Shown: positions 36,076 to 45,500 of the stretch, in pieces | Layout: the number at the start of each line of letters is the position of its first letter | Position numbering within the stretch: the first letter of the stretch is position 1 | Source: Gemmatimonadaceae bacterium | GTDB lineage: Bacteria; Gemmatimonadota; Gemmatimonadetes; Gemmatimonadales; Gemmatimonadaceae | Direction of reading: 5' to 3' | Length of the DNA stretch: 64,000 bases | Assembly (NCBI GenBank): GCA_016742275.1 | Contig: JACVCD010000006.1 | Coordinates: forward strand, 62,001-126,000 | Position numbers and translations under genes: made by a program | Notes under the pieces: generated by a model | What the model was told of the DNA's origin: nothing | The model's input: the letters and a program-made list of their open reading frames with translations, nothing else | Database searches by the model: none

Positions 36076-36720
36076 CTATTTCGCGCTGTTCGAAGCGCGC
36101 ATGGAGCGCGTCCAGGCGATGTGGCCACGCACGGCGAGCGCAAAAAAGAGGAAGTACAGCACGGCCGTGAGTCGGAGATCGCGAATGAGGAACAACACGA
36201 CATAACTCAGGTCAATGACAATCCATACGAGCCAACATTCGCGCAGCTTGCGTGTCATCATCCACTGCGCAACAAGACTCGACGACACGAGTGCCGCATC
36301 AAACCACGGCAATACGGCAGTCGGTATCTGAATGGTGATCGTTGCTAAAACGATCCATGTCAACATGGTGACACCAATGAGTCGCGGCCATAACGCACGC
36401 GGCACAGGTGTCACAGGCAGTGGAGCACGTTCTGCTGCACCGCTTGGTTGGCCACGCCACCAATGCCACCATCCATAGATCGACAATCCGAAGTACACGA
36501 TCTGCAGACCGGTATCGGAGTAGAGACCCGCGCTGGCAAACACGAACGCGTACACCGCAGCGTTGATGATGCCGATGGGCCAGCTCCATAAACTCTGCCG
36601 GGTGACCAGCCAGACATTGAGCACGCCCGTGACAAACCCCAGCATCTCGAAGCACGAGGTGCCATGCGCCTCAAGCCAGGCGCATACCGGTTCGAAGGCG
36701 GCGATGGAGACACTGGTCAT
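36076..36720 (-). CDS. PnuC-family vitamin transporter, possibly for thiamine (PnuT-like)
   Basis: 214 residues from the ATG at 36720 (a TTG nine bases upstream is less likely). Seven or so membrane helices and PnuC-family motifs: FVTGVLNVWLVTRQSLWSWPIGIINAAVYAFVFA, YSDTGLQIVYFGLSIYGWWHWWRG and the late WLVWIVIDLSYVVLFLIRDLRLTAVLYFLFFALAV. PnuC proteins carry nicotinamide riboside by facilitated diffusion; related members carry thiamine (PnuT) or riboflavin. The gene is divergent from a TPP-riboswitch-controlled receptor with only about 30 bp between its start and the riboswitch, which favours thiamine. The substrate call is inference from context. Confidence 0.75.
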   Translation of the reverse strand: MTSVSIAAFEPVCAWLEAHGTSCFEMLGFVTGVLNVWLVTRQSLWSWPIGIINAAVYAFVFASAGLYSDTGLQIVYFGLSIYGWWHWWRGQPSGAAERAPLPVTPVPRALWPRLIGVTMLTWIVLATITIQIPTAVLPWFDAALVSSSLVAQWMMTRKLRECWLVWIVIDLSYVVLFLIRDLRLTAVLYFLFFALAVRGHIAWTRSMRASNSAK

Positions 36721-36751
36721 GGGGGCCAAAGCTAATTAGCGTACGCGCACA

Positions 36752-36836
36752 TGACCGGGGTGCCTGGGCCGCTGGTGCGCACAGGCTGAGAGAGTCCCGC
36801 AGAACCTGATCCGGTTCGTACCGGCGTAGGGAGTCC
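36752..36836 (+). ncRNA. TPP (THI-box) riboswitch
   Basis: The conserved THI-element blocks are all present in order: CCGGGGTGCC at 36755-36764, GGCTGAGAGAGTCCC at 36784-36798 (the pyrimidine-sensing arm), AACCTGATCCGGTTCGTACCGG at about 36803-36824 (the pyrophosphate-sensing arm) and GCGTAGGGA to 36832. The conserved AGGGAG at 36828-36833 is also the ribosome site of the receptor ATG at 36840 (6-bp spacing), and no terminator hairpin separates them. Control is therefore probably translational: thiamine pyrophosphate binding hides the ribosome site. Confidence 0.95.
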
Positions 36837-36839
36837 AAC

Positions 36840-38999
36840 ATGACACGTGGTTCCGCCACGCGCGCAGCGCGCGTGCGGCGACCGTCGTGCCACCGCAGTT
36901 CGCGGATGGCGCGTACCGTCGCCCTTTCCCTCATGGCGTCCGTTGCTGGCATTGCCGCCAGCACTCCTTTCTCGCTCCTCGGCGCCCAGGAGCGACCGCC
37001 TGTGCGCCCGGATAGCGCCAAATCCGACTCCGCGCAGGCCGCGGCCCGTCGTATTGAAGGCGTGACCGTCCAGGCCATCCGCGCGGGCAGCGACGCGCCC
37101 ATCGCGCAGAAGACCATCGAGCGTGCCGTCATCACGCAGCGCAACTACGGGCAGGACGTGCCCCAGTTGCTGATGAACGCGGCTCCGTCGTTGATCTCAC
37201 ATACGGAAACCGGCACGCAGTGGGGATACAGCTATCTCCGGCTCCGTGGTCTCGACCAGACGCGCATCAACATCACGATCGACGGTGTGCCACTCAATGA
37301 CATGGAGGACCAGGTCCTCTATTTCGCGAACTTCGCCGATCTGTTGTCCAACGTGCAGAGTGTGCAGGTCCAGCGCGGTGTCGGTACGAGCACGGCCGGT
37401 ACGGCGTCGTATGCGGGCTCGATCAACTTCGAGACGGTGCCAGTGGCTCGTCGCGGGACATCCGGCGACGCTCAGGTACAGGTCGGTTCGTTCGGCGCGC
37501 AGCGGGCCACCGTGGGCTTCAATAGTGGTCTCACGGCGGGTGGGTTTGCGGCCTACGGGCGCGTGAGTGCGCTGCGCACCAATGGCTATCGCCACCATAG
37601 TGGTGTGTCGGGTCGTACCGGATTCCTCGGCGCCGGGTGGTTTGGTGCCAAGGACGTCGTGAAACTCACGGCTCTGGTTGGCCAGTTGGCCGACACACTG
37701 TCGTATACCGGTGCCACGCTCGCCGAACTCGCCGAAGACCGTCGCTACAACCCGCTCAATCCGGGTGAACGCGACAAGTTTGGTCAGCAGATGGTGTCGC
37801 TGGCGTGGTCGCGCGCACTGTCCAATGGTGGCACGGTGAACACGACCGTCTACCGCAATTCGGCCAGTGGCAACTACGACTACTTCGATCTGCCGGACAA
37901 GTACCGCTACAATCTCGCGCACACATGGTACGGCGCGACCAGTGTGTACAACGTGGAGCGTGGCAATGTGCGCCTCAACACGGGCGTCAACGCCAACACG
38001 TATCAGCGTGCACACCGTGCGTACTTCCAGCCCGAAACGGAGCTCTACGACAACACCGGCCACAAGCAGGATGCCAGTGGTTTCGTGAAGCTGTCGTACA
38101 CCACCGGTCGCGCGACCTGGTTTGGTGATGTGCAGGGACGCTGGGCGCGCTTCCGCTATGCGCCATCGGAGAACGCCGGTATCGACGAACGCTCTATCGA
38201 TTGGACGTTCGTGAATCCCAAGGCTGGTGTGACGTATCAGCTGGCGTCAGGCATTTCCGCATTCGCGAGCTATGGCATCACGAGTCGCGAGCCGGCACGC
38301 AGTGATCTCTTCGGTGGTGAAGACGATCTCAATGCCGACAATGTCGGCGACTTCGGCGATTTCACACGCGTCAAGCCGGAGCGATTGCACGACACGGAGC
38401 TTGGACTCAACTACTCGCGTCCCACGCTCGATGTGTCGGCAAATCTCTACAGTATGGATTTCCGCAACGATATCGCTCGTATTGGTGCCCCCACAGCGTC
38501 AGGCTCCATTCTGCGCCGCAATGTGGGAAGCAGCTATCGTCGCGGTCTCGAGCTCGACGTCGCCTATCGCGGTATTCAGCGCGTGGTGCTGGCCGGCAAC
38601 GCCACGTGGAGCACCAATCGCATCAAGCAGTTCACCGACTCATCGCGCGGCACACCGGTTCTTCTTCGCAATGTGGAGCCCGTGCTGACCCCGCGCTTCA
38701 TCAGTTCACACCGCGTGGAAGTCACGCCGCGTACGGGCCTGATGTTTGGTGTTGAGGGTCGCTATCAGAGCCGGGCGTTTCTCGACAACACCAGCAGCCC
38801 TGATCGTGTGCTCCCCGACTACTACGTGATTGATGCCACGGCCAACCTGACGCTCGGCCGCACCACACTGACCCTCCGCGGTCAGAACCTCGGCGATACG
38901 CAGAAGTTTGGTTCGGGTGCGGTGTCGAGTTCAGGGCGCGTGCGGTACTTCGTATTGCCGGCACGGGCGGTGTTTGCGACGCTCGGGTATTCGTTCTAG
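36840..38999 (+). CDS. TonB-dependent outer-membrane receptor under TPP riboswitch control (probable thiamine receptor)
   Basis: 719 residues: signal peptide ending near LLGAQE (~residue 45), and a plug domain. Plug features are ITQRNYGQDVPQLLMNAAP, YLRLRGLDQTRINITIDGVPLNDMEDQ and VQSVQVQRGVGTSTAGTASYAGSINFET. A 22-strand-type barrel ends in an aromatic C-terminal strand (RAVFATLGYSF), the usual assembly signal. The receptor would take up thiamine or its phosphates across the outer membrane with TonB-ExbBD energy. Ligand assignment rests on the riboswitch just upstream and the neighbouring PnuC-family transporter. Ends at hairpin element A. Confidence 0.85.
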   Translation: MTRGSATRAARVRRPSCHRSSRMARTVALSLMASVAGIAASTPFSLLGAQERPPVRPDSAKSDSAQAAARRIEGVTVQAIRAGSDAPIAQKTIERAVITQRNYGQDVPQLLMNAAPSLISHTETGTQWGYSYLRLRGLDQTRINITIDGVPLNDMEDQVLYFANFADLLSNVQSVQVQRGVGTSTAGTASYAGSINFETVPVARRGTSGDAQVQVGSFGAQRATVGFNSGLTAGGFAAYGRVSALRTNGYRHHSGVSGRTGFLGAGWFGAKDVVKLTALVGQLADTLSYTGATLAELAEDRRYNPLNPGERDKFGQQMVSLAWSRALSNGGTVNTTVYRNSASGNYDYFDLPDKYRYNLAHTWYGATSVYNVERGNVRLNTGVNANTYQRAHRAYFQPETELYDNTGHKQDASGFVKLSYTTGRATWFGDVQGRWARFRYAPSENAGIDERSIDWTFVNPKAGVTYQLASGISAFASYGITSREPARSDLFGGEDDLNADNVGDFGDFTRVKPERLHDTELGLNYSRPTLDVSANLYSMDFRNDIARIGAPTASGSILRRNVGSSYRRGLELDVAYRGIQRVVLAGNATWSTNRIKQFTDSSRGTPVLLRNVEPVLTPRFISSHRVEVTPRTGLMFGVEGRYQSRAFLDNTSSPDRVLPDYYVIDATANLTLGRTTLTLRGQNLGDTQKFGSGAVSSSGRVRYFVLPARAVFATLGYSF

Positions 39000-39007
39000 G
39001 CGAGTCC

Positions 39008-39118
39008 GTTAACTGCGCACGCAGAGCCACAAAGAAAAAAGAGAGTCGCAGAGAAATGCATCAAGCGTCTCTGCGACTCTTTCTTTTCTCCGCGGCTCTG
39101 CGTGCGCAGTTCAACGAA
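39008..39118. repeat. Intergenic hairpin element, copy A (likely bidirectional terminator)
   Basis: Two arms of nearly 50 bp, AACTGCGCACGCAGAGCC...AGAGTCGCAGAGA (39011-39054) and TCTCTGCGACTCT...GGCTCTGCGTGCGCAGTT (39067-39111), flank a 12-base loop. Each arm carries an A/T tract (AAAGAAAAAA and TTCTTTTCT). It fills the entire gap between two convergent genes, and its right end runs into the TAG stop of the reverse gene. It shares sequence with elements at 8736, 53299, 54774 and 59462. Confidence 0.8.
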
Positions 39119-41182
39119 CTACCGGCGCACAATAGAAAGAGCCCTCTCCCCCCTCACCAACTCTCCGCGCCCCACTCTCGCTTCGACCACCACCCGGTAC
39201 TCCCCGGGCTCGAGGTCTCCCAAATCGAGAGCCACACTTCGCGGCATGATCGCAGGCCCGGTACCCTCCGTGCCTCGCGTATCGGGGTCGCGCCACGCAA
39301 TGCCAACTGCTCGCACCGGCACATCACGAAGGCGCGTCACTTCGCCAATGCGTTGGAGCAGTCCTGTGCGTGTTGTGCGTTCCACTGCTACACGAAATGC
39401 CACCGAGTCGCCGGGGGTGATGCCGTACGTCTCCCAGAAAATGCCGAGTCGATCGCCCTGCCGGAGCGTCGTGGTGGTCAGCATGTGAGGAAACATGGCG
39501 GGCGCATCGACGGGAATGCCGCCACGCACCGCGTCGTAGAACACCGGTGCTGATACCGCGATGGTGTTGGCGGTCAGTGTCGCCAGCGTACCTGGTGGTG
39601 CAATGCCGAATCGCGAACGGGCCGCCAGTGTGCGGAGTCGCGGATGAATGGCCTCAATGCTTACCAATGCTTCCGTGGCGGGCACCATCGCGGACGTGAA
39701 CAGCGCACCGCTTGGGCTCACACGGCCTTCGCCAACCTGCACGATGGTATCCGGCGATGGTGAACGCATGACGACTGCGGTTGCACTGTCCCGTCGCAAA
39801 TGCTGCATGACGGAGTCGCTTGGTACAAAGAGCGAATGGGTAATGGCGAGCTGTATTCCAGATTGCCGTCGCAACATCGCAAGTTGACCCAGTGGCATTT
39901 CGACGATGCGACCATCGAACGCCATGTGTTCATACGGCCACCAGATCTTTCCACCATCGATCGCATCACGCATGCCTTCACGCTGATGCAGTTGCCAGCT
40001 GCTGTCGCCTGAAGTGAATGGACTGAATGCCGCGGAAAGCGATGGTGTGAATGACTGTCGTCCCGATGTGTATTCCGCCGTGGCATACGGTCCCGCATGC
40101 AGGTCGCCGACATGACTGTCATGCAGTCGGTCTTCTTTCTCGCCAATCCATATTGCCGCAGACGGTGGTCCGTATCGGACAATGAGTTCTTCCACCGCAT
40201 CGCCGCCATATGCCTTCCGCGAGTCATGGCGTTCGTCGCGATCCTGCGCCGAGTGTAAGCCAAACCATACTCGCCGTGCAAAGTGCGTTGCGCGGCGCTC
40301 GTTTCCCTTGACAGAGAAGAGCGGATCGCTGAGCCACCAGAAATTCTTCGCAAGTTTTACGCGCTCGCCACAGGCCGAAAGCAGGTAAGCCTCTCTCGGG
40401 CTGTTCCAATATGAGTTTGGCAGCAGTGTTCGCAGGTCAAGCCAGCTGCAGCGGTCCAGCTCCTCCATGGCATTGGTTGCGTCGACAAACAGCGAGTCGG
40501 CGCGCGGCAATTGCCCCCGCTGGTACGCCACAAAACCGCGCAATGACAGGCACTTGTCCGTCTGTCCGCAGGCGTCGAGTGCACGTTCGGCGCGATCAAA
40601 TCGATGTGCGTCCACCAGGAAACGCACGCGCTGCATCCGGATCCAGTCATCGCCAGGAAGCAGGTCCTGAAACCCATCCAGCGTTCGGATGAGATCTTCA
40701 CGCATCTGTCGGATGTGGAGGGAATCCGATGTGCGGATTGCATAGTCGGGATACCAGGCTTCATCGCCGTCTCTTGCCGACGGGCCGAGTTGCCAGCTCG
40801 GACAGAGCGCGTACTGCGAGTGGCTGCTGACAATGGGCGGAAACGTGGTGTCGGTTCCCATGCCTGATAGCGCCATGGGATATCCACCTGTACTATGGAA
40901 CACGTAGTCGCAATGTCCGGAGCCAATGCGTCGACCACGTACTTCCCGATTGCGCTCTTCGGCGACTACGTTGGCATCGCTCCGAAGCCATGCCGCCTGC
41001 CAACGCGCCATGAATAGAGCAATACGCTGCGCAGCGGCCTGCACGATGGCGATGGAGTCCGGTTCAACGGACACCTGCCGCGCATCCAGCGCGCGTCCTC
41101 CCGTGGTCTGCGCCGCGAGAGGGATGGGGGCGACCGACAGGGCCGCGATGCACATGCCAAGGACACAACGCGAAACAATCAT
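39119..41182 (-). CDS. Secreted GWxTD-like domain protein
   Basis: 687 residues with a signal peptide (MIVSRCVLGMCIAALSVAPIPLAAQ). Residues ~160-260 are helical with paired cysteines (RALDACGQTDKCLSLRG). The segment FWWLSDPLFSVKGNERRATHFARRVWF, then EELIVRYGPPSAAIW, resembles the GWxTD domain seen in Gemmatimonadota and Acidobacteriota exported proteins (FW...RDP...NE...E.., then IRYGPPD). The C-terminal third is a beta-rich immunoglobulin-like region ending LEPGEYRVVVEARVGRGELVRGERAL. No enzymatic motif is seen; probably a periplasmic or surface protein of unknown role. Confidence 0.55.
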   Translation of the reverse strand: MIVSRCVLGMCIAALSVAPIPLAAQTTGGRALDARQVSVEPDSIAIVQAAAQRIALFMARWQAAWLRSDANVVAEERNREVRGRRIGSGHCDYVFHSTGGYPMALSGMGTDTTFPPIVSSHSQYALCPSWQLGPSARDGDEAWYPDYAIRTSDSLHIRQMREDLIRTLDGFQDLLPGDDWIRMQRVRFLVDAHRFDRAERALDACGQTDKCLSLRGFVAYQRGQLPRADSLFVDATNAMEELDRCSWLDLRTLLPNSYWNSPREAYLLSACGERVKLAKNFWWLSDPLFSVKGNERRATHFARRVWFGLHSAQDRDERHDSRKAYGGDAVEELIVRYGPPSAAIWIGEKEDRLHDSHVGDLHAGPYATAEYTSGRQSFTPSLSAAFSPFTSGDSSWQLHQREGMRDAIDGGKIWWPYEHMAFDGRIVEMPLGQLAMLRRQSGIQLAITHSLFVPSDSVMQHLRRDSATAVVMRSPSPDTIVQVGEGRVSPSGALFTSAMVPATEALVSIEAIHPRLRTLAARSRFGIAPPGTLATLTANTIAVSAPVFYDAVRGGIPVDAPAMFPHMLTTTTLRQGDRLGIFWETYGITPGDSVAFRVAVERTTRTGLLQRIGEVTRLRDVPVRAVGIAWRDPDTRGTEGTGPAIMPRSVALDLGDLEPGEYRVVVEARVGRGELVRGERALSIVRR

Positions 41183-41248
41183 CCTGACATGTACTCCGCG
41201 GCCGTGACAGGTTCCCCAGTTAAGTGGAGCTCGGGCGCGTCGGGGCCC

Positions 41249-42514
41249 TCATCGTGCCACCCATGCGCGTTCGAGGGTGGATTTGCCAAAGCTGCGCACA
41301 TGATTGAGGTACAGCATGCCGTCCGGGCCAAATCCGATCAAGGTCCGGCCTTTGGGGAGTTGAACGCGCTCCTCAAGTCGACCTTCTCCGTTGACGATGT
41401 CGTAGAGGAGTCCCTCCTTGGCGTCTTTGGATGTCGCCGGAAGAATCCAGATGCGACCTGCCGGATCAACTCGGACCTGTCCCTGTCGTACCGCCGGATA
41501 GAAGTCCGGAAGGTCGTCCGGATCGACGGGGTCCAGGCGATACACGGGTATCATCGGTTGTCCGGGCGCTGGTGGCGGCGGGGCCGGCATGCGAGCCAGG
41601 CGCTGGGCTTCCTGCTTCTTGAGCGAATCGATGATGGCGACCTTCTCTTCGTGGGTGATGCGTTTCCAATCGAAGGGCAGGCGTGGCGCAGACGAGATCT
41701 TGCCGTCCGGTGTCATGAAATCCACGTGATAGTCATGACCGCGAACGATGGCGATACGGCCGTCAGGCAATTGGGTCCACTCGTCGGTCTGCGGCAATGG
41801 ATTTATCAGAGGCATCGCCATGGCCATGTTCTGCGTGCTGACGAGCACCGTTTTCTGCACAGCGATCTTCATCATGCCGATCGTGTCGACGGTTCGGCGG
41901 TCGAAGTCCATGCGCATGATCGGTGCCGAGTCCGGTTGAGACTGCACTTGGCGCCGTTCGGAACTCGTGGTGCTGAGTGAGGGAGACATGAGTGGGCTGC
42001 GCCGCACCGATCGATACAACAGTCGCCCCTGCGGATCGAACGACGCCGCTCCCACGGCGCTACCCATGTAAAACAGATCGCTCGCTCGCACCGGTGCCAT
42101 CACCCGGGCAAATTCGCCGTGTTCGTCTATCACGAGAAAGGCCGACGACTCGAGGTCCATGAACAATGTGGAGTCGCCGCGATAGGGAATAAGCGAGCCA
42201 CCCGTGACACGGAGCCCGTACGGATTGGGTGAATTGCTCGACGTATCGGATATAACACGTGCCTTGGCCAACGCCGAGTCGAACACCACCAGCTGACGTT
42301 TGCGTGTGTCGTTGACGATCACGCCCCCACGCGGCAGGTGGCGGACGGAGGAGACGTCCATGAGAATGGTGCTGTCGCTCGTCACTACGCGCCCGAGACT
42401 GCGCACGGGTACGGTGATGCGCGCCGGCGTCCGCGCGGTATCGGCACCGTCCTGTGCGACGAGCTGCAGGGGAACGATCGCAAGAATCAGGGCCGCTCGA
42501 AGAATCGAATGCAT
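41249..42514 (-). CDS. Secreted beta-propeller protein of unknown function
   Basis: 421 residues with signal peptide MHSILRAALILAIVPLQLVAQ. The body has regularly spaced hydrophobic beta motifs with intervening DG/NG turns (VRHLPRGGVIVNDTRKRQLVVFD, LPDGRIAIVRGHDYHVDFMTPDG, VRVDPAGRIWILP, GFGPDGMLYLNHV), as in six-bladed propellers. An insertion with a proline-rich loop (MPAPPPPAPGQP) lies near residue 315. It is 8 bp downstream of the large receptor gene in the same orientation, so the two are probably co-expressed. It could be a surface-exposed partner of that receptor. Confidence 0.55.
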   Translation of the reverse strand: MHSILRAALILAIVPLQLVAQDGADTARTPARITVPVRSLGRVVTSDSTILMDVSSVRHLPRGGVIVNDTRKRQLVVFDSALAKARVISDTSSNSPNPYGLRVTGGSLIPYRGDSTLFMDLESSAFLVIDEHGEFARVMAPVRASDLFYMGSAVGAASFDPQGRLLYRSVRRSPLMSPSLSTTSSERRQVQSQPDSAPIMRMDFDRRTVDTIGMMKIAVQKTVLVSTQNMAMAMPLINPLPQTDEWTQLPDGRIAIVRGHDYHVDFMTPDGKISSAPRLPFDWKRITHEEKVAIIDSLKKQEAQRLARMPAPPPPAPGQPMIPVYRLDPVDPDDLPDFYPAVRQGQVRVDPAGRIWILPATSKDAKEGLLYDIVNGEGRLEERVQLPKGRTLIGFGPDGMLYLNHVRSFGKSTLERAWVAR

Positions 42515-42522
42515 GCGCAGCC

Positions 42523-45500
42523 TCAGAAAAAGAAGAAGAATTCGCCGCCGGTCTGACCGGAGCGCATCAGTTCGAGATACCGCGGTTCGAGCATTTGCAG
42601 AATGTTGTTGTCGAGGACGCGGATTTGACCTTTGGTGAGCATCTTGCGCACATGCGGCACAGCTTCAATGAGATAGCTGATGGCTGTCTCGCGCGCGGCG
42701 ACCATGCGACGTTGCGCGTCACGCTTGTCATAGTCCTTCGGCAACGCGGCGAGGTGTTTGGCCGCCGGTGTCCAAACGGAATCGACGATGCGGGTGTAGC
42801 GTCGGCTCATGGTCGCGAGGCTGTCGGCCTGGGTGCGCGAGAGGTGAATGCGTTCGCCCACTTGCAGCAGGCGCGACATGACGTTGGGGAAGATTTGCGC
42901 GCTCATTTGCCGCATAAGAGGTTCCGTCATCTTGGTGCCGGCGCGTGTACGGCCACGGGCCAACTGCTGGTCGAGATTCTGCCAGTCCCGTGTGGGCGCC
43001 AGATTCACACTCACCTGCATGGTGAGAATGGCCGGCGTACGTGACGTGACTTGCTGCACACGTGTCGCACCGAACCGCTGATTCACATCGTACCGGAAGC
43101 GCCCGGTATTGGGGTCGAATCCCCGCACATACAGCAGCGACTGATCGATCGACGGCGCCTGACCCCAACCCTTGAGGTCACGATCACCATGCAGCAGCAA
43201 ATCCGCAGCGGCCAGAGGATTGCTGAGCGTGAAGGTGAGTGATGTGCGCTGCGGCAATCGCACCTTGCTGGGGTTGGGCACGATACGCAGCGATGTGCCA
43301 CCCGACGTCCACGGGCCTTCGCAGGAGTTGCGATCGGCCAGGCGACCAAGCTGCGCACGCAGGCAATCACGCACGAACGGCGAACCGTGGTCGAGCAGCT
43401 CTTGCATGGCCGTACTCATGGCCGTCGTAGTGCCTGCAGAACCTGGCGCAAACACAAATGCACGATCATTTGCTCGGCCATCCCCATTCACATCGCCGGC
43501 AATCATAGGCGTGAAGCGCTGTCCCGACTGCAGACGTCCGTTCCAGCTGAACGTGACGGCATTGCGCAGCGTGTAGGTCAAGGTGTAGCCGATGTCGTGA
43601 CGCGGCTGACTGGCGGTATTCCACGCGATCGCAAAAGGATCACCTGCCGTATTGCTGAAGCCGCGGTACTCCTGCGTGAGATACAGGTAGTTGTAGGTGA
43701 GTGACCAGCGGAATGCGCGCGAAGCGAACGTAAATGGCGACAAGGTAAGAGTGAGCTGCCCGCTGCGTGACGTGAGATCACTGCGCTGTTCCTGCACACT
43801 GGTGAACGCCGTGCTGTTGCGGGCTGCGCGCGACGCGATGAGACCGCTCGCCGTGTCGATGCTCGAGGGTTGCACGAAGATCGGGCGCCCTTCCTCATTG
43901 GCAAGCGTGAACTGCGTACCGGTGCGGAAATTGCGATCCACGAAGTCGGGCTGCGCAAAATTGAGCGCGCCCTGAATGTTCGCCGAAAAGTTGAATCGAT
44001 TATTGAGGATCAATCCCGACCACTGCAGGTTGCTGCGCAGGCTGCGCTCCTGCGTGAATCCGTTCGCGAACAGTGTGACTGACGGGGTGCTGTTGGAGAA
44101 CAGCGAACTGCCCGTGCCGTCTGCACAGGTACTTGGCACTGCCCCATTGCCAAGCAGGATGTCCCAGTCGGCAACGGGAGTGGCCGCGCCGGTGCATGTC
44201 AGTTGCTGCTGCGCGCCCGGGAGACCCGTGTTGGCAATGGCATTGCTTACGAGATCAGGACCACGCACGTTCTGAAACAGACCGATGCCGCCACGAATGG
44301 TCGCGCGCGGTCCGTTGGCAAAGCCTTCGCCAAATGGAATCTGTGCCGACTGCCCATACAGCCACGAGAAACCCACACGCGGACTCGCGTAGATCCGATT
44401 GGGCACGTGGGTATTGTCGAGCGACAGCAAGGAATCGAGTGCGCCATTGGCGTTCGGGCGATCGAGGAAGCGATTGCCATCCAGGCGTATGCCGTACTGC
44501 ACCTGCACATTGGCGGTCGGGCGCCACGCATCGCCCAGTGCGATCGATCCTATCAGTGCGCGACCGTTCTGCTGCACGGCATTGAGCGAGCGATTGTATG
44601 ACGACGGCCGTCCGGCTTCCAGGTCGGCCAGTGACTGATAGGTGTAGCGACCGCGCAGATTGAACGCCCGATCGGAGGCCGCGTCATCGAGACGGCCTTC
44701 GGAAATCAGCTTGAAACGATGTTTGTTGTTGAGCGACACCCAGGACAGCATGTTGCGCGCACCGAACGACAGGCTGGTGTTCGTTCCCGCGTTGAGGCCA
44801 CCGCCAAAAGTCAGCGAACGTGTGGCCGTGCTGCCGTCTGCCAGGGTCGACGTGACCAGCACCGTTCCACCCGCGGCATCGAGATATGGTGCATTCCGCG
44901 TATTGGTGTACGAGGTGCTCAGCATCGATTCGGTGAGCACGCCACTGCCGAAATAGTTGGTGTGCCGGAGTTGTGCGCCGGCACTGATGTTGCGCGATTC
45001 GGAGAGTGCGGTGGGAGCCTGTGTGGCTGCCTGAAACTGCGGACCCGCGTTGGTGAAGTTGCCATTCACTGACAGCGTGAACGCATGGCCGCTGGTGGGA
45101 CTCTTGGGCGCCCAGTCGAACGCACCCAGCAGTGACGCATTCGTGCGCGGCGACGTGCGACCGATGCCGCCAGCCGAGAGTGGGATACCCTGCGTGCCAA
45201 GGATCTGCCGCAAGCGATTGGCCGAGTCGGCGGCGATACCGGCACTCTGAAAAATCGTTGGTGCACTCGACAGCAGTGTCGGCAAGCGTTGATCACGCTG
45301 ATCGAACTGAAATGAGACGTTGTAGAAATCCTTGTCCATCACGAAGGGGCCCGACGCCCGACCGCCAAGTGAGATGGAGCGGTATGCCGTGGCCATGCCC
45401 ACCAGATCATTGAACTGCGCCTGCGGCGTGTTGAACACTCCGCTCACCGTGCGGCTGTAGTAGTTGTTGCCCGACTGCGTGTTGATGGCCACCTGCGCGC

